Shown piece after piece: positions 11,733-19,204 of a DNA stretch of 51,636 bases. This DNA comes from 73-13 sp035555435 (GTDB taxonomy: Bacteria > Actinomycetota > Actinomycetes > Actinomycetales > Microbacteriaceae), in NCBI GenBank assembly GCA_035555435.1, contig DATMGN010000007.1:1-51636 (forward strand). The letters are read 5' to 3'. The translations under genes and the position numbers were made by a program. Under the pieces are notes generated by a model. The model worked only from the letters and a program-made list of their open reading frames with translations, was not told the origin of the DNA and made no database searches. Every line of letters begins with the position of its first letter. Within the stretch, counting starts at the first letter, position 1.

Positions 11733-11824
11733 CGACAAGTTGACTTCCGGGCGGACTGGTCTCAGTCCGAACGGCCTGCCCCTCTCGTTCCGGTCACAGC
11801 AGCCGGGTACAAGGAGATCCGATC

Positions 11825-11962
11825 ATGTCCAAGCGTACGTTCCAGCCCAACAACCGGAAGCGCGCCAAGACCCACGGCTTCCGCCTCCGCATGCGTACCC
11901 GTGCCGGCCGCGCGATCATCGCCGCTCGCCGTCGTAAGGGTCGCACCGAGCTCTCCGCCTGA
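11825..11962 (+). CDS. rpmH: 50S ribosomal protein L34
   Basis: A 45-residue basic protein starting MSKRTFQPNNRKRAKTHGFR and ending RRRKGRTELSA, the full L34 sequence pattern. It is the first gene of the rightward rpmH-rnpA-yidD-yidC-jag cluster. The start follows an AAGGAG site and the gene lies 93 bases after a strong promoter. Confidence 0.97.
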   Translation: MSKRTFQPNNRKRAKTHGFRLRMRTRAGRAIIAARRRKGRTELSA

Positions 11963-11972
11963 ACCGCCGGTC

Positions 11973-12305
11973 TTGCTCCCGAAGCCGCACCGGATCACCC
12001 GCGCGGGTGAGTTCCGCGCGACGATGAAGGCGGGCCGCCGCCGAGGCGGAGAATTGCTGATCACGCACGCTTTAACGACCGATTCCGGGTCCCCTGCGCG
12101 CTTCGGGTTCATCGTGTCCAAGGCCGTCGGCTCGGCCGTGCGGCGCAATACCGTCAAGCGTCGGCTGCGTGCCCTGAGCGCCGAGCGCATCGCGGCCGGC
12201 TCCTCGGGCGTCGACGTCGTCGTGCGCGCGCTGCCCGCCGCGGCGGCCGCGAGCTTCGAGGCGCTCCGAGCCGAAATGACCGGACAGCTCGGGAGCGCCG
12301 CATGA
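11973..12305 (+). CDS. rnpA: Ribonuclease P protein component
   Basis: The 110-residue basic protein that assists the RNase P ribozyme in 5' maturation of tRNA. It shows the family core FIVSKAVGSAVRRNTVKRRL. The TTG at 11973 is chosen because it gives MLPKPHRITRAGEFR, the usual RnpA N-terminus, ten bases after the rpmH stop. Its own stop overlaps the yidD start (ATGA). Confidence 0.95.
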   Translation: MLPKPHRITRAGEFRATMKAGRRRGGELLITHALTTDSGSPARFGFIVSKAVGSAVRRNTVKRRLRALSAERIAAGSSGVDVVVRALPAAAAASFEALRAEMTGQLGSAA

Positions 12306-12685
12306 CCGCGATGCTCGCAGAACGACATGGCCCCATCTCCCAAGGATCGCCGCCGGTCGTCTGGCCGACGCCGCAGAACCGGGCCGGCTTCTGGCGTTCT
12401 GTGCTCCTGCTCCCCCGGAACGCGTGCATCGCGGTGCTCGCCGTCTACCGGGCGATCATCTCGCCGCTCTACGGCGACGTCTGCAAGTACTACCCGAGCT
12501 GCTCGCGCTACGCCCTCGAGGCGATCCAGCAGCACGGGATGATCCGCGGGGTCTGGCTCGGATCGAAGCGCCTCGCGCGCTGCCACCCCTGGGCGGAGGG
12601 CGGCATCGACGATGTGCCGGCCTGCGACCACGCTCGGCCGGCGGTTGGCCGATTCGGTTTCGTCAGCGGTCTGGAAAGGAACTAG
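12302..12685 (+). CDS. yidD: Membrane protein insertion efficiency factor YidD
   Basis: A small membrane-associated protein of 127 residues that assists YidC-dependent insertion. The signature CKYYPSCSRYALEAI and the CHPW motif are both present, with a hydrophobic segment just before. The N-terminal 35 residues and C-terminal 25 residues extend beyond the compact core. It overlaps rnpA by four bases and lies six bases before yidC. Confidence 0.95.
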   Translation: MTAMLAERHGPISQGSPPVVWPTPQNRAGFWRSVLLLPRNACIAVLAVYRAIISPLYGDVCKYYPSCSRYALEAIQQHGMIRGVWLGSKRLARCHPWAEGGIDDVPACDHARPAVGRFGFVSGLERN

Positions 12686-12691
12686 TCCTCG

Positions 12692-13705
12692 ATGGACTTC
12701 TTCAACATCATCCTCTGGCCGATCAAGTGGGTCATCGAGGGCGTGCTCGTCGGCTTCCACTGGGTGTTCGACAACATCGGCTTCGACGGCGATCAGGGCA
12801 TCACCTGGGTGCTCTCGATCGTCTGCCTCACGCTCGTCGTCCGTGCCGCGCTCATCCCGCTGTTCGTGCGCCAGATCAAGTCGCAGCGCAAGATGCTCAT
12901 GCTCGCGCCCGAGATGAAGCGTGTGCAGGACAAGTACCGCGGCAAGAAGGACCAGTTCTCCCGCGAGGCGATGTCCCGCGAGACGATGGCGCTGTACAAG
13001 AAGCACGGCACGAACCCGCTCAGCTCGTGCATCCCGCTGCTCATCCAGATGCCGATCTTCATCTCACTGTTCTTCGTGCTGTCGACGGCGGCGAACTTCT
13101 CCAATACGATCGCGAACCTCGCCCCCGGCATCGAGCCGGGCGATCCGGCCTACCCGAAGCCGGGCATCGACGGCGGGTGGATGAGCCCGGAGCTCGCGAC
13201 GTCCTTCAGCAACGCGGAGCTGTTCGGCGCTCCCCTGCACACCTCGCTCCAGATGGCCGGCGGCAACGTCGCGGTCTGGGTGCTCGCGATCACCATGATC
13301 GTGCTCATGACCGGCTCGCAGTTCATCACGCAGCTGCAGATCATGTCGAAGAACCAGACGCCCGAGATGAAGTCGAGTCCGATGTACAAGCAGCAGCGCG
13401 TGCTGCTGTACGTGCTCCCGTTCGTATTCGTCTTCTCGAGCTGGGCGTTCCCGATCGGCGTCATGTTCTACTGGGTCGCCTCGAACGTGTGGACGATGGT
13501 CCAGCAGTACATCGTCATCCGCAACATGCCGACGCCCGGCTCGGAGGCCGCGCTCGCCCGCGAGGCCCGAATGCTCAAGAAGCGCCAGCGGCGCGGCATC
13601 GAGGTCGTCGAGATGGAGGACGAGCCGGAGCCCGCGAAGCCCGAGACCACGCAGCGGGCTCAGCCCGTCAGCAAGAAGCGCAAGAAGAAGGGCGGACGCC
13701 GATGA
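12692..13705 (+). CDS. yidC: Membrane protein insertase YidC
   Basis: A 337-residue Oxa1/YidC/Alb3 insertase of the Gram-positive type. A first membrane segment lies near residues 5-20, followed by the core with the cytoplasmic charged hairpin (APEMKRVQDKYRGKKDQFSR), LSSCIPLLIQMPIF and the later helices. It ends in a lysine-rich tail (SKKRKKKGGRR) that may contact the ribosome. Its stop overlaps the jag start (ATGA). Confidence 0.96.
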   Translation: MDFFNIILWPIKWVIEGVLVGFHWVFDNIGFDGDQGITWVLSIVCLTLVVRAALIPLFVRQIKSQRKMLMLAPEMKRVQDKYRGKKDQFSREAMSRETMALYKKHGTNPLSSCIPLLIQMPIFISLFFVLSTAANFSNTIANLAPGIEPGDPAYPKPGIDGGWMSPELATSFSNAELFGAPLHTSLQMAGGNVAVWVLAITMIVLMTGSQFITQLQIMSKNQTPEMKSSPMYKQQRVLLYVLPFVFVFSSWAFPIGVMFYWVASNVWTMVQQYIVIRNMPTPGSEAALAREARMLKKRQRRGIEVVEMEDEPEPAKPETTQRAQPVSKKRKKKGGRR

Positions 13706-14178
13706 GCGACGAGCAGAACGCGGTCGAGACCGACGAGGCGGACGCGGCAGCCGACTACATCGAGGAGCTGCTCGACATCGCCGATCTCGACGGCGACATC
13801 GACATCGACGACCGCGGCAACCGCGTCGTCATCAGCGTGAGCGCACCCGAGGGCTCGGCGGGGCTTCGCGTGCTGTCGAAGCCCGACACCGTCTCGGCGC
13901 TGCAGGAGCTGACGCGGCTCGCGGTGCAGGCTCGCACGGGAGAGTTCTCTCGGCTGATCCTCGACATCGGCGGCTCGCGCGACGCTCGGGCGGACGAGCT
14001 CGCGAAGCTCGTCGACGTCGCGATCGGACGCCTCGAGGAAGGTGCGTCCTCGGCCGCCCTCCCCGCGATGTCCTCGTACGAGCGCAAGCTCGTGCACGAC
14101 CTCGTCGCGGACCGTGGCTACACCTCCGAGTCGGAGGGCGAGGGCGCCGACCGTCACACGGTCATCCGCCCGAGCTGA
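13702..14178 (+). CDS. Jag/SpoIIIJ-associated R3H-domain RNA-binding protein
   Basis: A 158-residue protein with an acidic N-terminus, a KH-like middle and a C-terminal R3H domain (MSSYERKLVHDLVADR followed by the glycine- and serine-rich end HTVIRPS). It is the usual partner after yidC and is thought to bind RNA. The four-base overlap with yidC points to coupled translation. Confidence 0.9.
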   Translation: MSDEQNAVETDEADAAADYIEELLDIADLDGDIDIDDRGNRVVISVSAPEGSAGLRVLSKPDTVSALQELTRLAVQARTGEFSRLILDIGGSRDARADELAKLVDVAIGRLEEGASSAALPAMSSYERKLVHDLVADRGYTSESEGEGADRHTVIRPS

Positions 14179-14224
14179 CACCCGCCCCGTCGTCGTCCCT
14201 GAGCGCGCGGGGCCTTCTGCGGCT

Positions 14225-14252
14225 CCCTGAGCGAGCGCAGCGAGTCGAAGGG
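14225..14252. repeat. Family B palindromic repeat before rsmG
   Basis: Starts CCCTGAGCGAGCGC and ends GAGTCGAAGGG, an imperfect palindrome. Related copies lie at 14922-15029, 39130 and 46183. It ends four bases before the rsmG start codon, so it makes up most of the untranslated spacer between jag and rsmG. Confidence 0.75.
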
Positions 14253-14255
14253 AGA

Positions 14256-14903
14256 ATGTTTCACGTGAAACACCTCGAGAGCCTCGAACCCGAGCCCGCC
14301 GCCGCCGCGGCGGTATTCGGCGAGTCGCTCGAGCGAGCCCGAGCGTTCACCGACGATCTCGCTCGCCGCGGCGAAGAGCTCGGCTTGATCGGTCCGCTCG
14401 AGCTCCCCCGCCTCTGGACGCGGCACGTCGTCAACTCCGGACTCGTCGCCCCGCTCATCCGTCCCGGCGCGCTCGTCGCCGATATCGGCAGCGGCGCGGG
14501 CCTTCCCGGCCTGCCGCTCGCGATCGCCCGCCCGGACGCCCGGTTCGTGCTCATCGAGCCGATGGAGCGTCGCACCGACTGGCTGCGCGGCGAGGCCGAC
14601 GCGCTCGGGCTGACGAACGTCGAGGTCGTCCGCGCGCGCGCCGAGGATGCGCCGTACGTGGAGCGGCTGGACCAGATCACCGCGCGAGCCGTGTCGGCGC
14701 TGCGCACCCTCATCCCCACGGTCGTCCCACTCGCGAAGCGCGGCGGCGAGCTGATCCTCATGAAGGGGGCGCGCGTCGAGGAGGAACGCCAGGCGGCGGC
14801 GAAGCAGATCGCGAAGGCGGGCCTGACGGACGTTGAGATCCTGACGCTCGGCGAGGGGATCACCACGGAGGCCACGCGCGTCTTTCGCGCGACGGTGGGC
14901 TGA
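14256..14903 (+). CDS. rsmG: 16S rRNA (guanine527-N7)-methyltransferase
   Basis: A 215-residue SAM-dependent methyltransferase that modifies G527 of 16S rRNA. The SAM-binding motif DIGSGAGLPGLPLAIA is near residue 70, followed by LIEPMERR. The first codons, MFHVKH, are a parS site read as protein, a feature shared by many actinobacterial rsmG genes and the reason this ATG is trusted. Family B repeats flank the gene on both sides. Confidence 0.95.
   Translation: MFHVKHLESLEPEPAAAAAVFGESLERARAFTDDLARRGEELGLIGPLELPRLWTRHVVNSGLVAPLIRPGALVADIGSGAGLPGLPLAIARPDARFVLIEPMERRTDWLRGEADALGLTNVEVVRARAEDAPYVERLDQITARAVSALRTLIPTVVPLAKRGGELILMKGARVEEERQAAAKQIAKAGLTDVEILTLGEGITTEATRVFRATVG
14257..14272. promoter_or_regulatory. 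parS: parS site 1, inside the rsmG start
   Basis: TGTTTCACGTGAAACA, an exact match to the 16-bp parS palindrome bound by ParB. It covers codons 1-6 of rsmG. Confidence 0.96.
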
Positions 14904-15029
14904 GCTGCGGCTTGCAGCTCCCCTCGCTTCGCTCGCTCAGGGAGTCGCGGCGGACCCGCTTGGGGTGGACCTGGGACTCCCTGAGCCGCGATCCCCAACC
15001 CCCCGGAGCAAGCGAAGCGAGTCGAAGGG
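14902..15029. repeat. Hairpin and nested family B repeats after rsmG
   Basis: A perfect 7-bp hairpin GAGCTGC-GGCTT-GCAGCTC starts at the rsmG stop (14902-14920) and may act as a terminator. It is followed by two inverted family B copies: CTCGCTTCGCTCGCTC near 14923-14938 and GAGCAAGCGAAGCGAG near 15006-15021. A 9-bp inverted repeat (CAGGGAGTC at 14938-14946 and GACTCCCTG at 14975-14983) is nested between them. No gene lies in the 235 bases between rsmG and the VOC gene; the remainder is parS site 2. Confidence 0.65.
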
Positions 15030-15060
15030 TGTGGCCCCAAGACCCCCAGCGAAGGCCCAC

Positions 15061-15076
15061 CGTTTCACGTGAAACA
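15061..15076. promoter_or_regulatory. parS: parS site 2 (one mismatch)
   Basis: CGTTTCACGTGAAACA differs from the consensus only at the first base. It lies in the gap between rsmG and the VOC gene. Confidence 0.93.
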
Positions 15077-15138
15077 TCGTCGGTTCACGCTGACGAGGCT
15101 GAGAGCCCAGGGCGCGCCGCCGCGCCGTGCCCTACCGC

Positions 15139-15558
15139 TCATACCGACGCGTGCATCCACGGCGTGAACGAGACCCCCACCAGGAGACCCTCCGGCGACT
15201 GGAGCCGAGCGGTCCACTGGCCCCACGGCTCCTCCGCCGCGCCGCGCAGGAGCGTGTGTCCTGATGCGACGAGCTCGGCTGCGGCGTCGACGACCGCGTC
15301 CGGCGACGCGACGTCGAACTCGATCCATACCTGCGGGACGGGATGCTCGCTCGGCCACGACGGTGAACCGAAGGTGGACTCCGCCGCCTGTGCGAGGGGC
15401 CACACGGCGAAGGCCTTAACGCCATCGAGGGTGTCGTTCGTCCGATACTCGGGCGCGGGCTCCTCGAACTCGATCCCGAGCGCCCCCGACCAGAACTGGA
15501 GCGAGGCGGCGGGGTCTCGACTGATCGGTCCGAAGCCGGCGACGAAGCGGAGGTTTAT
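15139..15558 (-). CDS. VOC (glyoxalase/bleomycin-resistance) family protein with a non-standard start
   Basis: The frame encodes about 139 residues of a VOC fold: NLRFVAGFGPISRDP, then WSGALGIEF, then FDVASPDAVVDAAAEL and LQSPEGLLVGVSFTPW at the end. This is the normal length for such proteins, whose substrate cannot be told from the sequence. No ATG, GTG or TTG lies at the head of the frame: the codon at the expected place (15558-15556) is ATA, preceded by a TAG four codons upstream. The first standard start is an internal GTG at 15405 that would delete the first third of the fold. Either ATA is used, or the gene has lost its start. Confidence 0.65.
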   Translation of the reverse strand: MNLRFVAGFGPISRDPAASLQFWSGALGIEFEEPAPEYRTNDTLDGVKAFAVWPLAQAAESTFGSPSWPSEHPVPQVWIEFDVASPDAVVDAAAELVASGHTLLRGAAEEPWGQWTARLQSPEGLLVGVSFTPWMHASV

Positions 15559-15639
15559 GCGAGGAGGCTAAACACCACGTCCGACAAGGCCCCCAGCCGG
15601 AGCGACTATTGTGGACGCGTCCCGATCGGCAACGATCGA

Positions 15640-15655
15640 TGTTTCACGTGAAACA
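15640..15655. promoter_or_regulatory. parS: parS site 3, ahead of parA
   Basis: TGTTTCACGTGAAACA, exact parS palindrome, ending six bases before the parA ATG and overlapping its ribosome-binding site AGGAG. ParB bound here could also affect parA expression. Confidence 0.96.
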
Positions 15656-15661
15656 GGAGCC

Positions 15662-16567
15662 ATGACCGACACCCCGATCGCCGCGCAGCTCGCGGATCTC
15701 GCGCAGCGCCGCACACGGCTCGTGTCGGACGTCGTCCCGCTCCCCGACCGCACGCGCGTGTTCGTCGTCGCGAACCAGAAGGGCGGCGTCGGCAAGACCA
15801 CCACGACGGTCAACCTCGCCGCGGGGCTCGCGGCCGCCGGTGCGAAAGTGCTCGTCATCGACCTCGACCCGCAGGGCAATGCCTCGACGGCACTGAGTGC
15901 GAGCCATCGGGTCGGCGACCCGGGGGTCTACGAGGTGCTCATCGACGGCCGTCCGATCGCGGAGGTCATGCAGCCGAGCCCCGAGCGCGCGGGCCTGTAC
16001 TGCCTCTCTTCGAACATCGACCTCGCGGGCGCCGAGTCCGAGCTCTACCTGGCGGTCGCGCGCGAGACGCGGCTGCGCTCCGCGATCGAGGAGTTCCTCG
16101 CGGTCGCTGGCCGCGACTTCCACTACATCTTCATCGACTGCCCGCCCTCGCTCGGTCTCCTCACGGTCAACGCGCTGACGGCGGGCCACGAGGTCCTCAT
16201 CCCCGTGCAGTGCGAGTACTACGCGCTCGAGGGCCTGAGCCAGCTGCTCAAGACGGTCGGCGACGTGGGCAAGTACCTCAACCCGACGCTCCACCTCTCC
16301 ACGATCCTGCTCACGATGTATGACTCGCGCACCAACCTGTCGCACCAGGTCGCGTCCGACGTCCGCGAGCACTTCCCCGCCGAGACGCTCGACGCGGTGA
16401 TCCCGCGCTCGGTGCGCATCTCCGAGGCGCCGAGCTTCGGCCAGACGGTGATCGCGTACGACCCGGCGTCGCCCGGTGCGGTCGCGTACCAGGAGGCCGC
16501 GCACGAGCTCGCGAAGCGCGGCGCGCAGTCCCCGTCCCCCGCGAGTGTCCCGAGCGGGTCGAGTTAA
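15662..16567 (+). CDS. parA: Chromosome partitioning ATPase ParA
   Basis: A 301-residue ParA/Soj-type ATPase that moves ParB-parS complexes along the nucleoid. The deviant Walker A KGGVGKTT is at residues 40-47, with VIDLDPQGNAST and the Walker B FIDCPPSLGLLTVNA after it. The ATG at 15662 is preferred over an upstream in-frame ATG at 15611 because it follows AGGAG and the longer version would translate the parS site. It is 11 bases upstream of parB. Confidence 0.95.
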   Translation: MTDTPIAAQLADLAQRRTRLVSDVVPLPDRTRVFVVANQKGGVGKTTTTVNLAAGLAAAGAKVLVIDLDPQGNASTALSASHRVGDPGVYEVLIDGRPIAEVMQPSPERAGLYCLSSNIDLAGAESELYLAVARETRLRSAIEEFLAVAGRDFHYIFIDCPPSLGLLTVNALTAGHEVLIPVQCEYYALEGLSQLLKTVGDVGKYLNPTLHLSTILLTMYDSRTNLSHQVASDVREHFPAETLDAVIPRSVRISEAPSFGQTVIAYDPASPGAVAYQEAAHELAKRGAQSPSPASVPSGSS

Positions 16568-16578
16568 GGAGCCCACGA

Positions 16579-17535
16579 ATGGCGGAACGCAAGCGCGGCC
16601 TCGGCCGCGGCATCGGTGCGCTGATCCCGACGAGCCCGACCGACGACCGTCCCGTCGACGTGTTCTTCCCCGACCGCGGTGGCGTGGTGCCGGCTGACGA
16701 CCGCGGACTGCTCTCCGTGCCGGGCGCGCGACTCGCGTCGCTGTCGCCCGCGGACATCGTGCCGAACGCGGTCAACCCGCGCAAGGAGTTCGACCCCGAG
16801 GCGCTCGCCGAGCTCACGGCGTCCGTGCGCGAGTTCGGCGTGCTGCAGCCGATCGTCGTCCGTCCCCGCGTGGGCGTCGCGGCGGGTGAGCCCCCGTACG
16901 AGCTCGTGATGGGAGAACGCCGGCTGCGCGCCAGCAAGGCCGCGGGGCTCGATTCGATCCCGGCGGTCGTGCGCGAGACGGGCGACGACCAGATGCTCCG
17001 GGACGCGCTCCTAGAGAATCTGCACCGTGCGGACCTCAACCCGATCGAGGAGGCGGAGGCGTATCAGCAGCTCCTCGACGACTTCGGGGTGACGCAGGAG
17101 CAGCTCGCGGAACGCATCGGGCGCTCCCGCCCACAGATCACAAACACGATCCGCCTGCTCCGCCTTCCCGAGCCGGTCCGACGTCGTGTGGCGGCGGGCG
17201 TACTGTCCCAGGGCCACGCGGTCGCGATCCTCTCCGTCGCGGATGAGGCCGCGATGCTCCGGCTCGCGGACAAGATCGTCAACGAGGGGCTCTCCGTGCG
17301 ATCGGCCGAGGCCGCCGCGGCACTCGCCAGGGGGGTGAAGCCGAGCGCCCCGAAGAAGCCGAAGGCGGGGAGCCGCAAGGCGCACCTCGACGATCTCGCC
17401 GCGCGGATCGGCGACCGTCTCGACACTCGGGTGAAGATCGACCTCGGCACCTCGCGGGGCCGGATCGTCATCGACTTCGCGACGGTCGCGGACCTCAATC
17501 GGATCGTCGACGAACTCGGCGTCGACCGCGGATAG
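16579..17535 (+). CDS. parB: Chromosome partitioning protein ParB
   Basis: A 318-residue CTP-dependent DNA clamp that loads at parS. The N-terminus MAERKRGLGRGIGALI is the ParA-contact region. The CTP-binding boxes are GERRLRAS and ENLHRADLNPIEEA, followed by the helix-turn-helix (QEQLAERIGRSRPQITNTIRLLRLP) and a C-terminal dimerisation domain after a basic linker. The three parS sites lie 1-2 kb upstream, so the whole segregation system is in this window. Confidence 0.96.
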   Translation: MAERKRGLGRGIGALIPTSPTDDRPVDVFFPDRGGVVPADDRGLLSVPGARLASLSPADIVPNAVNPRKEFDPEALAELTASVREFGVLQPIVVRPRVGVAAGEPPYELVMGERRLRASKAAGLDSIPAVVRETGDDQMLRDALLENLHRADLNPIEEAEAYQQLLDDFGVTQEQLAERIGRSRPQITNTIRLLRLPEPVRRRVAAGVLSQGHAVAILSVADEAAMLRLADKIVNEGLSVRSAEAAAALARGVKPSAPKKPKAGSRKAHLDDLAARIGDRLDTRVKIDLGTSRGRIVIDFATVADLNRIVDELGVDRG

Positions 17536-17555
17536 TCTCGTAAATCGCGTTCTGA

Positions 17556-17924
17556 TCAGGAGTTCTTACGCTCATCGATGTGCCGTGCCCGCGTCCGGAT
17601 CAGGTCGTCGAAGGCATCCATCGCGAGCGGCTTCGCGGCCGTGAAGTGGATGGAGCCCTTCGTGTGCTCGTACCCCGGATGACGCTCGAGGATCTCGCCG
17701 ACCGGTGCATTCCCGTGAGGGTATACAGAGAATCCGCGCTTCGTCGGCATGAGCGACACGAGACCCAGCCCGCGATACTTCAGCGTCGGCATCGCGTAGC
17801 TCACGGTCGGCTCCGCCTCCGGCACCAGCTCCGACGCGCGCGCCCAATAGGGCGCGAGCACCTCCCGCTGCTCCCTCGGCAGCCCCGCGAGCTGCTCCGC
17901 GACGGGATCGCGCTCATGCTTCAC
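17556..17924 (-). CDS. DUF1801 / YdhG-type iron-chaperone-like protein
   Basis: A 122-residue protein with the DUF1801 pattern: LPREQREVLAPYWARASEL, then VSYAMPTLKYRGLGLVSL, then GFSVYPHG and KGSIHFTAAKPL. Members are often labelled iron chaperones, but activity is not established from sequence. The start is GTG at 17924. It converges with parB with only about 20 bases between the stops. Confidence 0.8.
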   Translation of the reverse strand: MKHERDPVAEQLAGLPREQREVLAPYWARASELVPEAEPTVSYAMPTLKYRGLGLVSLMPTKRGFSVYPHGNAPVGEILERHPGYEHTKGSIHFTAAKPLAMDAFDDLIRTRARHIDERKNS

Positions 17925-18081
17925 GCACCTAGTCTCGTCCCGGGCGCCGCCGGTGTCACCCGTGGCTGGAGTCCGCGGGCCGAAGCAGCCACAACGGCCA
18001 CCAGAGCGGATCGTGCCCGGGGACTTGCGCCCGGTGGAGCATGCGCGTGCGCCGCTGCGCCGTCGGCAATGCCGCCAGCCT

Positions 18082-18152
18082 CGGGCTGAGCAATCGGTCT
18101 CGGGCTGAGGAATCAGCCCGGGAACTCAGCCCGGGACCGATTTCTCAGCCCG
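18082..18152. repeat. Four-box element, copy 1 (71 bp)
   Basis: Two direct CGGGCTGAG boxes (18082-18090 and 18101-18109) spaced by 10 bases are followed, after a 15-base centre, by two inverted CTCAGCCCG boxes (18125-18133 and 18144-18152) also spaced by 10. The two 28-base arms are complementary at 26 positions. Copy 2 at 26689-26760 has the same design. The rest of the 17925-18231 gap holds short direct repeats of GAGCCCGGACCGACC and no gene. Confidence 0.85.
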
Positions 18153-18231
18153 GCGAGCGCCTCGCGCCCAACCCGGTCCAGCCCAGCCGAGCCCGGACCG
18201 ACCGAGCCCGGACCGACCTGAGCGAAGCACC

Positions 18232-19170
18232 TCAGCGCCAGGCAGCCTCTGCCAGGGCGCGGTACGCCATGCCGGCGTCGAAGCCCGCGGCCTCGAGCGC
18301 GAGCGGATAGACGGAGGTTTCGGTGAGGCCGGGCATGACGTTCGCCTCGAGGAACCATGGCGTGCCCGCACCGTCGACGATGAGGTCGACCCGCGACAGG
18401 TGGCGGAGCCCCAGCGCCATATGCGCGTCGAGCGCGACCCGCGCCGCCCGCTCGGCGATCGGCGGATCGATGCGCGCGGGCGCATAGAAGCGCGTCTCGC
18501 CCGCCGTGTAGCGCGCCTCGTACGAGTAGACGCCGCCGAGGGGTTCGATCTCGACGGCCGGCAGCGCGACCGGGCCGTCCCCGGTGTCGAGGATCGACAC
18601 CGCGATCTCGGTGCCGGTCACGCGCTGCTCGATGAGGGCCACATCCCAGTACGTATACGCGTCGACCATGGCGCGCGGCAGCAGCTCGCGGTCGACGACG
18701 ATCGTGACGCCCTGCGATGAGCCGCCCTGCGCGGGTTTGACGACGAGCGGGCCCGCGAACTCGTCCGAGATCTCCTCGAGGATGCCGACCGCGCCGAGCT
18801 CGCGGAACGCCTCCCGCGGCAGGGTGATCGACGCCGGAGTCGGCACTCCCGCCCGCGCGACGAGTGTCTTCGCCGTCGGCTTGTCCCACGCCAGGCGCGC
18901 GGCGTCCGCGCCAGAGCCGACGTACGGCACGCCGATGAAGTCGAGCAGGCCGCGCAGCGCGCCGTCCTCCCCTGAAGCGCCGTGGAGCGCGGGCCAGACC
19001 ACGTCGGGGCGGTTCGCCCGGATGTGACTCAGCAGTGAGGCGTCGGGGTCGCGGATCGTGACGTCGAGGCCGTGCGCGAGGAGGCCGTCGGCGAGCCGGC
19101 GGCCGCTGCGCAGCGACACGTCCCGCTCGTGCGAGATGCCGCCCGCGAGGACGAGCACCGAGGTCGTCAC
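18232..19170 (-). CDS. D-alanine--D-alanine ligase family protein
   Basis: A 312-residue ATP-grasp ligase that would join two D-alanines for peptidoglycan. Visible are VLAGGISHERDVSLRSG, the LHGASGEDGALRGLL loop, VVKPAQGGSSQGV, and the magnesium/substrate site FLEANVMPGLTETS. It is close to the short DdlB type in length. The C-terminal motif has EANVMPG where most family members have EVNTLPG, so substrate choice may differ slightly. The start is GTG at 19170, 34 bases after the aminotransferase stop, and the two genes probably share a transcript. Confidence 0.85.
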   Translation of the reverse strand: MTTSVLVLAGGISHERDVSLRSGRRLADGLLAHGLDVTIRDPDASLLSHIRANRPDVVWPALHGASGEDGALRGLLDFIGVPYVGSGADAARLAWDKPTAKTLVARAGVPTPASITLPREAFRELGAVGILEEISDEFAGPLVVKPAQGGSSQGVTIVVDRELLPRAMVDAYTYWDVALIEQRVTGTEIAVSILDTGDGPVALPAVEIEPLGGVYSYEARYTAGETRFYAPARIDPPIAERAARVALDAHMALGLRHLSRVDLIVDGAGTPWFLEANVMPGLTETSVYPLALEAAGFDAGMAYRALAEAAWR

Positions 19171-19204
19171 CGTGCCGCCCGATCCGTGCGCGGAGCCGCC
19201 GGGC

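Noticed and set aside
10131..11972. Long open frame upstream of rnpA
   Set aside because: It is antisense to dnaA and crosses rpmH; the RnpA fold begins only at the TTG at 11973.
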